From Sulfotelmatobacter sp049792875 (lineage in GTDB: Bacteria; Acidobacteriota; Terriglobia; Terriglobales; Acidobacteriaceae), in contig JBARBI010000162.1 in the NCBI GenBank assembly GCA_049792875.1, positions 1-7,073 on the forward strand: a DNA stretch of 7,073 nt. Direction: 5' to 3'. The number at the start of each line of letters is the position of its first letter. Position 1 is the stretch's first letter. The notes beneath the pieces are model-generated. The model was not told the origin of the DNA. It saw only the letters and a program-made list of their open reading frames with translations, and made no database searches. Of this stretch, positions 1-5,798 are shown in pieces. Both the position numbers and the translations under genes were made by a program.

Positions 1-74
1 TGCCATTTGATCGGCAGTTAACCTTCGAAATGACACAAATGGGAGCACTTCAGGAGCCTCTTCGCACGAACGAA

Positions 75-1358
75 TTAGTCGTCACCGTGTACGGGACGCA
101 AGTTGTGTTTATATACAGTTTTCCCTACTGCCCTTCCCAAGTGCTCGCCCGCGACCTGGTCGGTTCGAAAATGTATCCCACCGTAAACCCGTGCGTCGGA
201 GATATCGTCGGTGATCTGCTTAAACGAGGTGTATTGCAAAGTGATGTTGGGCACTGCAGGACTCGTCAACCTGATCGAGTGTCCATCTTCGCCGTAAAGG
301 CGTCTCAGAACTTCCGCCGCGCCGTTGCCCGCACTGCCATGGTTCGAGGGATAGCTCGGGAAGCACGGAGTCACGATGAATGGGGCCCAGCTGAGATCAC
401 CAACGGTTTTCGAGTTGCCGTCCGCGTCGCCTGCATGGATTGCCGTTTCGGGACGCCAAAAGTTGAAGTGATATTTGTTGAGGAATGATGCCACCAAGCT
501 GTCACTCATCGCCATGTTGATCAGGGCCAGAGCACGAGCGTTCTCGGACAGCGAGCGTCCCTGTTCCTGGGCAACTTGCCCGGCGGCCTGATTGAACACT
601 TGAGTCGGAGAGGAAGCTGCATAGAACAGAGCGACATTTGCGCGATCTTGCGGTCGCTCGGTGCTGTTGAGGCTCCCGACCGTCATTACCTCGTTGTAGG
701 CTTTCGCGTATTCGTTACTGGTGAGCGCCGGTGGCGGACCCAGGAGGAAGTCACCAGCGTTCGGAATTCCGAACGGCGTTACGTTCTGCCATTGCAAAGC
801 GATTCCGACTGCGACGCCATTCACAATTGGACAACTTGATGTCGCCTGCCATCCTCCTGGGACGGGCGGTCCGGGGACATTGAATTGCGGCGGCGACGAG
901 CCGTCGTTAGCGCGCAGAGCGATCAGGGCTGCAGCTGCGGCGTCACCCGTTGCGATGCCGTCAATCTTAGCTGGGCTGTCCGGTATGGACGCGAGCGAGT
1001 TCGTGCGGTCCGCATACAGCGCCGCTTGACTGGCTGGAAAGTAGGTGCTCAGCACCTGATACGCGGCCTCTGTGGTTGCCGCTTCGGCTGAAGCGCCGGG
1101 CGGCGCTGTTATGGTCCCAAGATAGGGTTGGTACTCGCCCGTGATGGCGTTCACGGCTTCGAATACTGCCAGCTGCACGATGGCCGCGTATCGCGCCTGG
1201 GCAAATGGGTTCTGGTGGTTCGCGACTGCTGTATTTACCGCAATTGTGTTCCAGTCCAAAACGACATCGGCTCTTGCGGCTGCGGAGCCGAACAAGACCG
1301 TTACCATCAAGACGCTTAAGAGCCCGGGAGTTACGGGTTTGCCATACATCTTTTTCAT
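75..1358 (-). CDS. Exported vanadium-dependent haloperoxidase (PAP2 superfamily)
   Basis: 427-residue protein. Residues 1-30 form a Sec signal peptide: basic start MKKMYGK, hydrophobic core, and an A-R-A end before DVVLDW, so the enzyme should act in the periplasm or outside the cell. All three vanadate-pocket motifs are visible: K295-x6-R302-P303, P337-S338-N339-H340-G341, and R390-x5-H396. The K-to-R and R-to-H spacings equal those of the fungal chloroperoxidase (K353/R360, R490/H496). The expected role is H2O2-dependent oxidation of halide to hypohalous acid, with H396 holding vanadate and H340 as acid-base residue. The second motif reads SNH rather than the classical SGH. Halide preference cannot be read from sequence; a phosphatase of the same superfamily is the main alternative. 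The start was chosen because the signal peptide begins there and GGAGGA lies 6 nt upstream; a 40-codon upstream extension in the same frame has no protein-like character. Transcribed divergently from the regulator at 1542. The gene is complete. Confidence 0.9.
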   Translation of the reverse strand: MKKMYGKPVTPGLLSVLMVTVLFGSAAARADVVLDWNTIAVNTAVANHQNPFAQARYAAIVQLAVFEAVNAITGEYQPYLGTITAPPGASAEAATTEAAYQVLSTYFPASQAALYADRTNSLASIPDSPAKIDGIATGDAAAAALIALRANDGSSPPQFNVPGPPVPGGWQATSSCPIVNGVAVGIALQWQNVTPFGIPNAGDFLLGPPPALTSNEYAKAYNEVMTVGSLNSTERPQDRANVALFYAASSPTQVFNQAAGQVAQEQGRSLSENARALALINMAMSDSLVASFLNKYHFNFWRPETAIHAGDADGNSKTVGDLSWAPFIVTPCFPSYPSNHGSAGNGAAEVLRRLYGEDGHSIRLTSPAVPNITLQYTSFKQITDDISDARVYGGIHFRTDQVAGEHLGRAVGKTVYKHNLRPVHGDD

Positions 1359-1364
1359 TGTCAG

Positions 1365-1370
1365 TCCTCC
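1365..1370 (-). promoter_or_regulatory. Ribosome binding site of the haloperoxidase gene
   Basis: On the minus strand GGAGGA lies 6 nt before the ATG at 1358. It is a strong Shine-Dalgarno match and decides the start in favour of the signal-peptide methionine over the upstream in-frame ATG at 1478. Confidence 0.8.
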
Positions 1371-1454
1371 GAGTGCAAGCGGTGTGCGTGAGCGCCATGA
1401 TTGCGATTTCGGACTGGAATGTCCATAGCGAACCGTGTGTCGCGGCGTTATGGT

Positions 1455-1474
1455 TTGTGTCCCGCTAAGCACAA
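1455..1474. promoter_or_regulatory. Candidate operator: TTGTG-N10-CACAA dyad
   Basis: TTGTG at 1455-1459 and CACAA at 1470-1474 form a perfect 5-bp dyad with a 10-nt spacer, so half-site centres are about 15 bp apart. A further TTGTTTGT follows at 1479-1486, and ACAA-GCA-TTGT makes a second overlapping dyad at 1472-1482. This clustering of TTGT/ACAA in a shared promoter is what an operator could look like, but 5-bp arms arise easily by chance and no known regulator consensus is matched. Confidence 0.25.
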
Positions 1475-1541
1475 GCATTGTTTGTACCTATGTCGATGTT
1501 TCCAATGTGGTGTAAAATCGGTCAACTTCTTTGGGCATGCC

Positions 1542-3554
1542 ATGACTTCCCAGCCAATTGGACTGCCGCAATCGACCCGGTTCGGTGAAGATTTCGAACT
1601 CGATCTCCGTCCCCGGCGTCTGCGCCGCGGCAATCACGTCTTAAAGCTGGAACGTATCCCGCTGGAAATCCTTATTCTGCTGCTGGAGCACCGGGGCGAG
1701 ATCGTCAGTCGCGAGAAAATCGTGGCCAGGGTTTGGGGCAATGATGTTTTCCTCGACACGGATAACAGCATCAGGGGCGCAATCCGCAAAGTCCGCCAGG
1801 CTCTTAAGGACGACCCCGAAACCCCGCGGTTCATCCAGACCGTGACCGGACGAGGGTATCGATTCATTGCGCCGATTATTTCTCCCGAAGAAGAACACAC
1901 TACGGAGCCCAAACCTGAAGCATCGGTCGTCCCCACAGGCACCCAGAGTTTCGCTTCGGAGCCAGATGGCTGGCCGCAAGGCGGCAGCCTCGGCCTGATG
2001 GACCAAGACCAAGAGCGGACAGCGGCGAAGGTGCCGGGCACTGAAACCGCTCGGGGACAGATACATCGACCGTGGCTTTTCGTTGGGTTAGCTTCGCTGG
2101 CAGTTGTGTCCATGCTGTCATTCCTCGCATTTTGGGGCTGGCGAGGTTCGCGCGTCCCAGCCGTTCTCCAGCGCAAGATAGTCTTAGCTGTGCTGCCGTT
2201 CGACAATTTGAGCCGAGATCCTGACCAGGAGTTTTTCAGTGATGGGCTCAACGAAGAAATGATCGTCCAGGTGGGAAAACTCAACCGGGAGCGACTCTCG
2301 GTAATCGCTCGTAGTTCTGTCGCAAAGTACAAAGGGAGCAAGCTCTCGGCGAAAGAAATAGGTAGAGAACTGAACGCTGACTATCTTGTCGAAGGCGGCG
2401 TTCGACGCTCGTCGGACCGTGTGCGCATTACCGTTCAACTGATCCAGGCGCAAAATCAAACCGACCTCTGGACCGAGAGTTACGATCGGGAACTTAAAGA
2501 CGTACTGGCCGTGCAGGACTCGGTTGTGCGAAGCATAGCCAGCCAGATTCACATCGCTCTGACTGCAGAGCAGAAAACACGTCTGGCAAATTCTCGGCAG
2601 ATACCGCCGGATGCATACTTGGCATATTTGAAAGGTCGCTATTACTGGAACAAGCGAACCGGAGATAGCCTTCAGAGGGCAGAACAATATTTTCAGCAGG
2701 CGGTCGACAACGATCCAACTTATGCGGCAGCGTATTCCGGCCTCGCCGACTGCAACAGCGGACTTGCCTGGCACGGGTTCAAAGCTCCAGCCGACGCGCT
2801 CCCCAAGGCTTATGCAGCAGCCCGCAAGGCAGTCGAAATCGATCCGCAATCGGCTGAAGCCCATGCCTCTCTGGGCTTGGTGCTGAGCCATCGTTGGGAT
2901 TGGGCCGGCGCGGAAGCCGAGTTCAAAAGAGCGCTGGAATTGGATCCCCAATACGCAAACGCGCACCACTGGTACGGAGATTACCTTTCCATCAGAAGCC
3001 GCCATGGCGAGGCACTGGCCGAAGCGAAGCATGCACTAGAGCTCGACCCCCTTAACCTCATGATCAGTACCTGGGTGGGACTCCGCTACTACATGGCACG
3101 TGACTACTCCCGCGCAATCGATCAAAATCGAAATTCCGTTGAACTGGATCCGAACTTCGCTGCCGCTCACCTTCTGCTCGGAGAGGACTATCGGGGTGCA
3201 GGGTTGCACAGTGAAGCTGTTAACGAGCTGAAGAAAGCGGCGAATCTGTCAGGCGACAGTCCACTCTATTCCGCGCAAGTCGCCGTTGCCCTCGCAGTTG
3301 CAGGACGGAATGGCGACGCACTCCGAATCGCGCACGAACTGGAGACGATTTCGAGGAAGCGTTACGTTTCCCCTTTCGGCTTGGCTCAGATTTACGCAGC
3401 GTCAAATAAGAATGAGGATACATTCAAATGGCTGCGAGCCGCCTATGAAGATCACGCTGTTTGGATGGGATACCTTGCGGTCGACCCGATTTTTGACCGA
3501 TACCGCTCGGATGAGCGCTTTAAGGATCTTCTCCGCCGTGTAGGCCTGCCCTGA
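1542..3554 (+). CDS. Membrane-bound winged-helix / TolB-like / TPR transcriptional regulator (CadC-ToxR type)
   Basis: 670-residue one-component regulator. Residues about 13-111 are an OmpR/PhoB-type winged helix: the recognition helix falls in DTDNSIRGAIRKVRQAL (72-88) and the wing in the FIQTVTGRGYRFIAP stretch (97-111). A Pro/Glu/Gly-rich linker (112-176) leads to one hydrophobic membrane helix at about 178-199. Residues about 212-340 match the TolB-like/FlgO-type domain that begins VLAVLPFDNLSRDPDQEFFSDGL. About eight TPR-like units fill 356-640; those starting at 436, 470, 504, 538 and 572 keep exact 34-residue spacing. Expected topology is DNA-binding domain in the cytoplasm and TPR sensor part outside the membrane. 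An ATG at 1401 would add 47 residues without domain character, so the ATG just before the winged helix was chosen; it lacks a good ribosome binding site. Divergent placement suggests control of the haloperoxidase, but its targets and signal are unknown. Confidence 0.88.
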   Translation: MTSQPIGLPQSTRFGEDFELDLRPRRLRRGNHVLKLERIPLEILILLLEHRGEIVSREKIVARVWGNDVFLDTDNSIRGAIRKVRQALKDDPETPRFIQTVTGRGYRFIAPIISPEEEHTTEPKPEASVVPTGTQSFASEPDGWPQGGSLGLMDQDQERTAAKVPGTETARGQIHRPWLFVGLASLAVVSMLSFLAFWGWRGSRVPAVLQRKIVLAVLPFDNLSRDPDQEFFSDGLNEEMIVQVGKLNRERLSVIARSSVAKYKGSKLSAKEIGRELNADYLVEGGVRRSSDRVRITVQLIQAQNQTDLWTESYDRELKDVLAVQDSVVRSIASQIHIALTAEQKTRLANSRQIPPDAYLAYLKGRYYWNKRTGDSLQRAEQYFQQAVDNDPTYAAAYSGLADCNSGLAWHGFKAPADALPKAYAAARKAVEIDPQSAEAHASLGLVLSHRWDWAGAEAEFKRALELDPQYANAHHWYGDYLSIRSRHGEALAEAKHALELDPLNLMISTWVGLRYYMARDYSRAIDQNRNSVELDPNFAAAHLLLGEDYRGAGLHSEAVNELKKAANLSGDSPLYSAQVAVALAVAGRNGDALRIAHELETISRKRYVSPFGLAQIYAASNKNEDTFKWLRAAYEDHAVWMGYLAVDPIFDRYRSDERFKDLLRRVGLP

Positions 3555-3566
3555 CAAAGAAGTAAC

Positions 3567-3593
3567 TTGGGGGAAATCTCGCTCTCCGCCCAA
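3567..3593. terminator. Weak candidate terminator between convergent genes
   Basis: TTGGG (3567-3571) can pair with CCCAA (3589-3593) just after the regulator stop; a G-G mismatch and one more G-C pair extend the stem inward. The loop is long and no T-run follows on either strand, so this is a poor intrinsic terminator. Convergent transcription from both sides makes some termination here likely. Confidence 0.2.
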
Positions 3594-3625
3594 CGTCTAC
3601 TAAAGCTGAACAAGATGTCCTGTCG

Positions 3626-3650
3626 GTTGGTCGGCAACCCTTCCCTTACC
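3626..3650. repeat. 25-bp direct repeat, copy 1 (downstream of amidohydrolase)
   Basis: This copy reads GTTGGTCGGCAAC followed by CCTTCCCTTACC and matches copy 2 at 5614-5638 in the same orientation at 23 of 25 positions. It ends 15 nt beyond the amidohydrolase stop codon, in the gap between convergent genes. Its internal arms GGCAA and TTCCC do not pair perfectly, unlike those of copy 2. I do not recognise it as a known mobile-element end. Confidence 0.6.
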
Positions 3651-3665
3651 AAATGTTCGGTCAGG

Positions 3666-5456
3666 TTAGTGTGCTGGAGGTATGACAGACGAGTCTGGCG
3701 AACTGTAGACCACTTCGCCATCGAACAAAGTCATCAGGCATTTCAGGTTTTTGACTTCGTCGATGGGGATAGCGTAGAGGTCGCGGTCCCAGATCGCAAT
3801 GTCGGCTTTCTTGCCTACTTCGATCGAACCGATCTTGTTTTCCAGGAACATTTGGCGCGAGCCCCAGGCGGTGTAGCTGCGCAGTGCAGTATGCATATCG
3901 ACGGCTTCTGCCATTCCGAAGGGGTGCAAGCCGTAGGTGCCTTTGGCGGTCTGGCGCGCTGCCGAAGCCCACAGGCCGTAGCGGGCGGCAACCGGGGTGA
4001 CAAAGTAGTCTGACCCGCCGGACCAGAGAATACCGCGCGAGTTGAGAGTTTTGAGCGGTTCCAGGCTCTGGCCGCGTTTGGAACCGTAACTGGCCGCGTA
4101 GATGTCCCCGATCCACCAGAGGAATCCGGGTTGCATTTCCGGGTAGCCGGCATCGTATTTTTTCTGTAGGGCGGCCATCACGTCGAGGGCGTGCGCGGTC
4201 GGAAGGTTGGCATGGATGATGCTGTGGCGCAAGCCGGGACGGGGTTGCTCCTGCTCAACGAGGGCGTAAGTATCGACGACCCAATCCATGGCACGATCGC
4301 CGACAGCATGGGTGCCGACAGGGACGCCGTTCTGGTGGAAGAGGCGAACCATTTCCCGGTAAACAGCGGGGTCGACTTGCGGGTAGCCCTGATTGCCCAC
4401 GCCTGAACTTGTGACATCTGGAGTGGTGGCGTTACGCAGCCAGTCGTCGTAGACCCAGCCGGTGCGAGCGCCACCGGAGCCGTCCATGTAGATTTTGACG
4501 CCGCAGGAGAGCAGGCGGTCGCCGCCGAGACTTGCGGGCAGGCGAGGAACGGAGTTGATCTCGGAGAGCGCCTTGCGCGCCGACTCCAGTGTGGAACCGG
4601 CGTGCCACAGGACGCAGATGCGCTCCTTGAGCTGTTTCTGATCGAGGAGGGATTTGTAGGCATCCCAGTGGATCTGTTGAATGTCAGGATCTTTGACGGC
4701 GGTCATGCCTTCGCTGTGCAGCAGCTGCTGAATATAGAGAATCCCCTGCCGCATCTGTTCGGGGGTGGTGGGTGGGATGAGGCTGGTGACCGGCTGCATG
4801 GCGGACTCTTCCTTGAGAACGCCAGTGGGGTTGCCGTGAAGGTCGCGGTCAATGGTGCCGGCAGCGGGGTCGGCTGTGGCGGCAGTGATGTGGGCCAGCT
4901 TGAGGGCAAGTGAATTGGCAACTCCGTAATGGCCGGTGGTGTGGACGAGCCAGACGGGATTGTTGGGAGCGACGGAGTCGAGATCGGCGGCTGTGACGTA
5001 GCGATGTTCGGAGAGCTTTCCCTCGTCCCAGCCGGAGCCGGTGACCCATTCGCCGGGCTTTACCATCGCGATCTTGGCCTTAACACGGGCAACGATTTCA
5101 GCCACCGAAGTGGCATCGGATAGCTTGACGCCGTAGAGTTCCTCGACGCCTCCCTCCGCGATGTGGGCGTGGGTGTCAATCAGGCCTGGGGTGGCGGTAT
5201 GACCGTGGAGGTCAATGACGCGTGTGCCGGGAGCATTGCCTGCGAACTCCAGAACTTCCGCGTCGGTGCCGACTTTCACGATGATGCCGTGGCGAATGGC
5301 GAGTGCCTGGGCCACCGAGTCCTTGGCATCCACAGTGAGAATGTGGCCATGAAGCAAGAGCAGGTCGGCATCTGGGCTTTGCGCGAGGAGACTTGTCGTC
5401 AGCAGCAGGGTGACTACCAGCGCGCCTGCCAAACTGAGCTTGCGGTGCAGAGACAT
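3666..5456 (-). CDS. Exported metal-dependent amidohydrolase, YtcJ-like (amidohydrolase 3 family)
   Basis: 596 residues, full length for the family. Residues 1-25 form a Sec signal peptide (basic MSLHRK, hydrophobic core, L-L-A end before QSPDA; no lipobox cysteine), so the enzyme is probably periplasmic or secreted. The N-terminal beta domain (about 30-90) has the family start ADLLLLHGHILTVDA. Metal-ligand candidates on the TIM barrel are H96 and H98 (DTHAH), K321 in GVKIYMDGS (possible carboxylated bridging lysine), H383 in GTHAVGDRAMD, H415 in RHSIIHANL, and D483 in SGGSD. The C-terminal KIGSIEVGKKADIAIWDRDL (541-560) is the usual return to the beta domain. Expected chemistry is hydrolysis of an amide or similar C-N bond; the substrate cannot be predicted because the family is functionally broad. 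The start was chosen from the signal peptide and a strong AGGAG 9 nt upstream. It lies 342 bp from katG, so it is probably a separate unit, and its C-terminus faces the regulator gene. Confidence 0.9.
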   Translation of the reverse strand: MSLHRKLSLAGALVVTLLLTTSLLAQSPDADLLLLHGHILTVDAKDSVAQALAIRHGIIVKVGTDAEVLEFAGNAPGTRVIDLHGHTATPGLIDTHAHIAEGGVEELYGVKLSDATSVAEIVARVKAKIAMVKPGEWVTGSGWDEGKLSEHRYVTAADLDSVAPNNPVWLVHTTGHYGVANSLALKLAHITAATADPAAGTIDRDLHGNPTGVLKEESAMQPVTSLIPPTTPEQMRQGILYIQQLLHSEGMTAVKDPDIQQIHWDAYKSLLDQKQLKERICVLWHAGSTLESARKALSEINSVPRLPASLGGDRLLSCGVKIYMDGSGGARTGWVYDDWLRNATTPDVTSSGVGNQGYPQVDPAVYREMVRLFHQNGVPVGTHAVGDRAMDWVVDTYALVEQEQPRPGLRHSIIHANLPTAHALDVMAALQKKYDAGYPEMQPGFLWWIGDIYAASYGSKRGQSLEPLKTLNSRGILWSGGSDYFVTPVAARYGLWASAARQTAKGTYGLHPFGMAEAVDMHTALRSYTAWGSRQMFLENKIGSIEVGKKADIAIWDRDLYAIPIDEVKNLKCLMTLFDGEVVYSSPDSSVIPPAH

Positions 5457-5465
5457 CGTTGGATT

Positions 5466-5474
5466 CTCCTCCCC
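5466..5474 (-). promoter_or_regulatory. Ribosome binding site of the amidohydrolase gene
   Basis: GGGGAGGAG on the minus strand ends 9 nt before the ATG at 5456. This fixes the start at the signal-peptide methionine and argues against the in-frame ATG at 5567, whose extra 37 codons are non-coding in character. Confidence 0.8.
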
Positions 5475-5613
5475 GTATGGGTTCAACCACCATATATCCT
5501 GAGGGTGAGACCTGCGGTGATGATCGCACGCTGCCGGTTGAAACCCAATGTATCCGGTGGACGTCAAACAAGCAGTAGTGCAGTCGTCGGACGAACTCGG
5601 GCGATAACTCCCC

Positions 5614-5638
5614 GTTGGTCGGCAAACCTTGCCTTACC
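5614..5638. repeat. 25-bp direct repeat, copy 2 (upstream of amidohydrolase)
   Basis: This copy reads GTTGGTCGGCAAA followed by CCTTGCCTTACC and differs from copy 1 at 3626-3650 at positions 13 and 18 only. It contains the perfect small hairpin GGCAA-ACC-TTGCC and directly abuts the long stem-loop at 5637-5671. The two copies bracket the whole amidohydrolase gene in the same orientation, about 2 kb apart. Confidence 0.6.
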
Positions 5639-5671
5639 GGGTTAGGTACGAGCAGCACGTACTTAGCTCGG
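5637..5671 (+). repeat. 14-bp stem-loop (inverted repeat, 7-nt loop)
   Basis: CCGGGTTAGGTACG (5637-5650) pairs with CGTACTTAGCTCGG (5658-5671) around the loop AGCAGCA. On the plus strand this gives 11 Watson-Crick pairs and 3 G-U pairs with no mismatch; read on the minus strand the same three positions become A-C mismatches. The structure is therefore better as a plus-strand RNA, antisense to the flanking genes, although a decayed DNA inverted repeat is equally possible. No T-run follows on either side, so it is not a standard intrinsic terminator. Confidence 0.5.
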
Positions 5672-5722
5672 ACACGCAGATGGCGCTCTCCCGGCGACAA
5701 ACTCGGTCCTGTGAATCGGTTG

Positions 5723-5740
5723 CGCCTATCGGATAGGGCG
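5723..5740. repeat. Small GC-rich hairpin, bulged
   Basis: CGCCTAT (5723-5729) pairs with ATA and GGCG (5733-5740) around the loop CGG, with one bulged G at 5736. It sits 3 nt from the next hairpin, in the katG 3' flank. Together they may form a structured mRNA end. Confidence 0.35.
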
Positions 5741-5743
5741 GCA

Positions 5744-5766
5744 CGGGGGGCATGATACGCCCCCTG
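5744..5766 (-). terminator. Candidate katG terminator or 3'-end hairpin
   Basis: GGGGGC (5746-5751) and GCCCCC (5759-5764) form a perfect 6-bp GC stem with the 7-nt loop ATGATAC, starting 34 nt beyond the katG stop. On the plus strand the stem extends to 8 bp through a G-U and a C-G pair. No U-tract follows in the direction of katG transcription, so it may be a 3'-end stabiliser or a Rho-assisted end and not a classical intrinsic terminator. Confidence 0.4.
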
Positions 5767-5798
5767 AGCCAGGAAAAGCGACGAGTTCTTCGCCGAGT

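Larger units (their letters stand above)
1359..1541. promoter_or_regulatory. Divergent intergenic promoter region
   Basis: This 183-bp gap separates two divergent start codons and must hold promoters for both the haloperoxidase and the regulator. Rightward, TAAAAT at 1513-1518 is a plausible -10 element, but I see no convincing -35 hexamer 16-18 bp upstream. No clear Shine-Dalgarno sequence precedes the regulator ATG at 1542, so its translation start may be weak or leader-poor. An imperfect inverted repeat (CATAGCG at 1424-1430, CGTTATG at 1446-1452, one mismatch) and a TTGTG/CACAA dyad at 1455-1474 lie in the middle. The region is coding-poor. Confidence 0.55.
5457..5798. other. 342-bp non-coding gap between katG and the amidohydrolase gene
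   Basis: No credible protein gene lies here; open frames crossing it only extend neighbouring genes out of their true starts. It should hold the amidohydrolase promoter and the katG 3' end. A TATAT element occurs on the minus strand near 5495, without a recognisable -35 partner. The gap is rich in secondary structure: CGGG/CCCG arms at 5598-5614, a GGCAA-ACC-TTGCC hairpin at 5620-5632 inside the 25-bp repeat, a 14-bp stem at 5637-5671, and two GC-rich hairpins at 5723-5740 and 5744-5766. Confidence 0.6.

Noticed and set aside
1..74. Possible gene end or terminator left of the haloperoxidase stop
   Set aside because: Only a 4-bp TTCG/CGAA pairing is visible, with no T-run, and no coding signal can be supported in 74 bases.
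2184..3032. 282-codon open frame antisense to the regulator gene
   Set aside because: It lies wholly within a gene with clear domain homology on the other strand, has no domain or plausible start context, and is a by-product of GC-rich codon use.
3686..3697. Palindrome CAGAC-GA-GTCTG near the end of the amidohydrolase gene
   Set aside because: It is inside the coding region, its 2-nt loop cannot close as an RNA hairpin without losing pairs, and 5-bp arms are expected by chance.
5614..5647. GTTAGGT at 5641-5647 next to hairpins, resembling an integron attC right-hand core site (GTTRRRY)
   Set aside because: No matching RYYYAAC core lies at the right distance upstream, the repeat's own GTTGGTC does not fit the consensus, and no integrase or cassette array is present.
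5212..5700. 162-codon minus-strand open frame covering the amidohydrolase 5' end and the upstream gap
   Set aside because: Most of it overlaps the amidohydrolase in another frame; the remainder crosses the stem-loops and the repeat and shows no recognisable domain.
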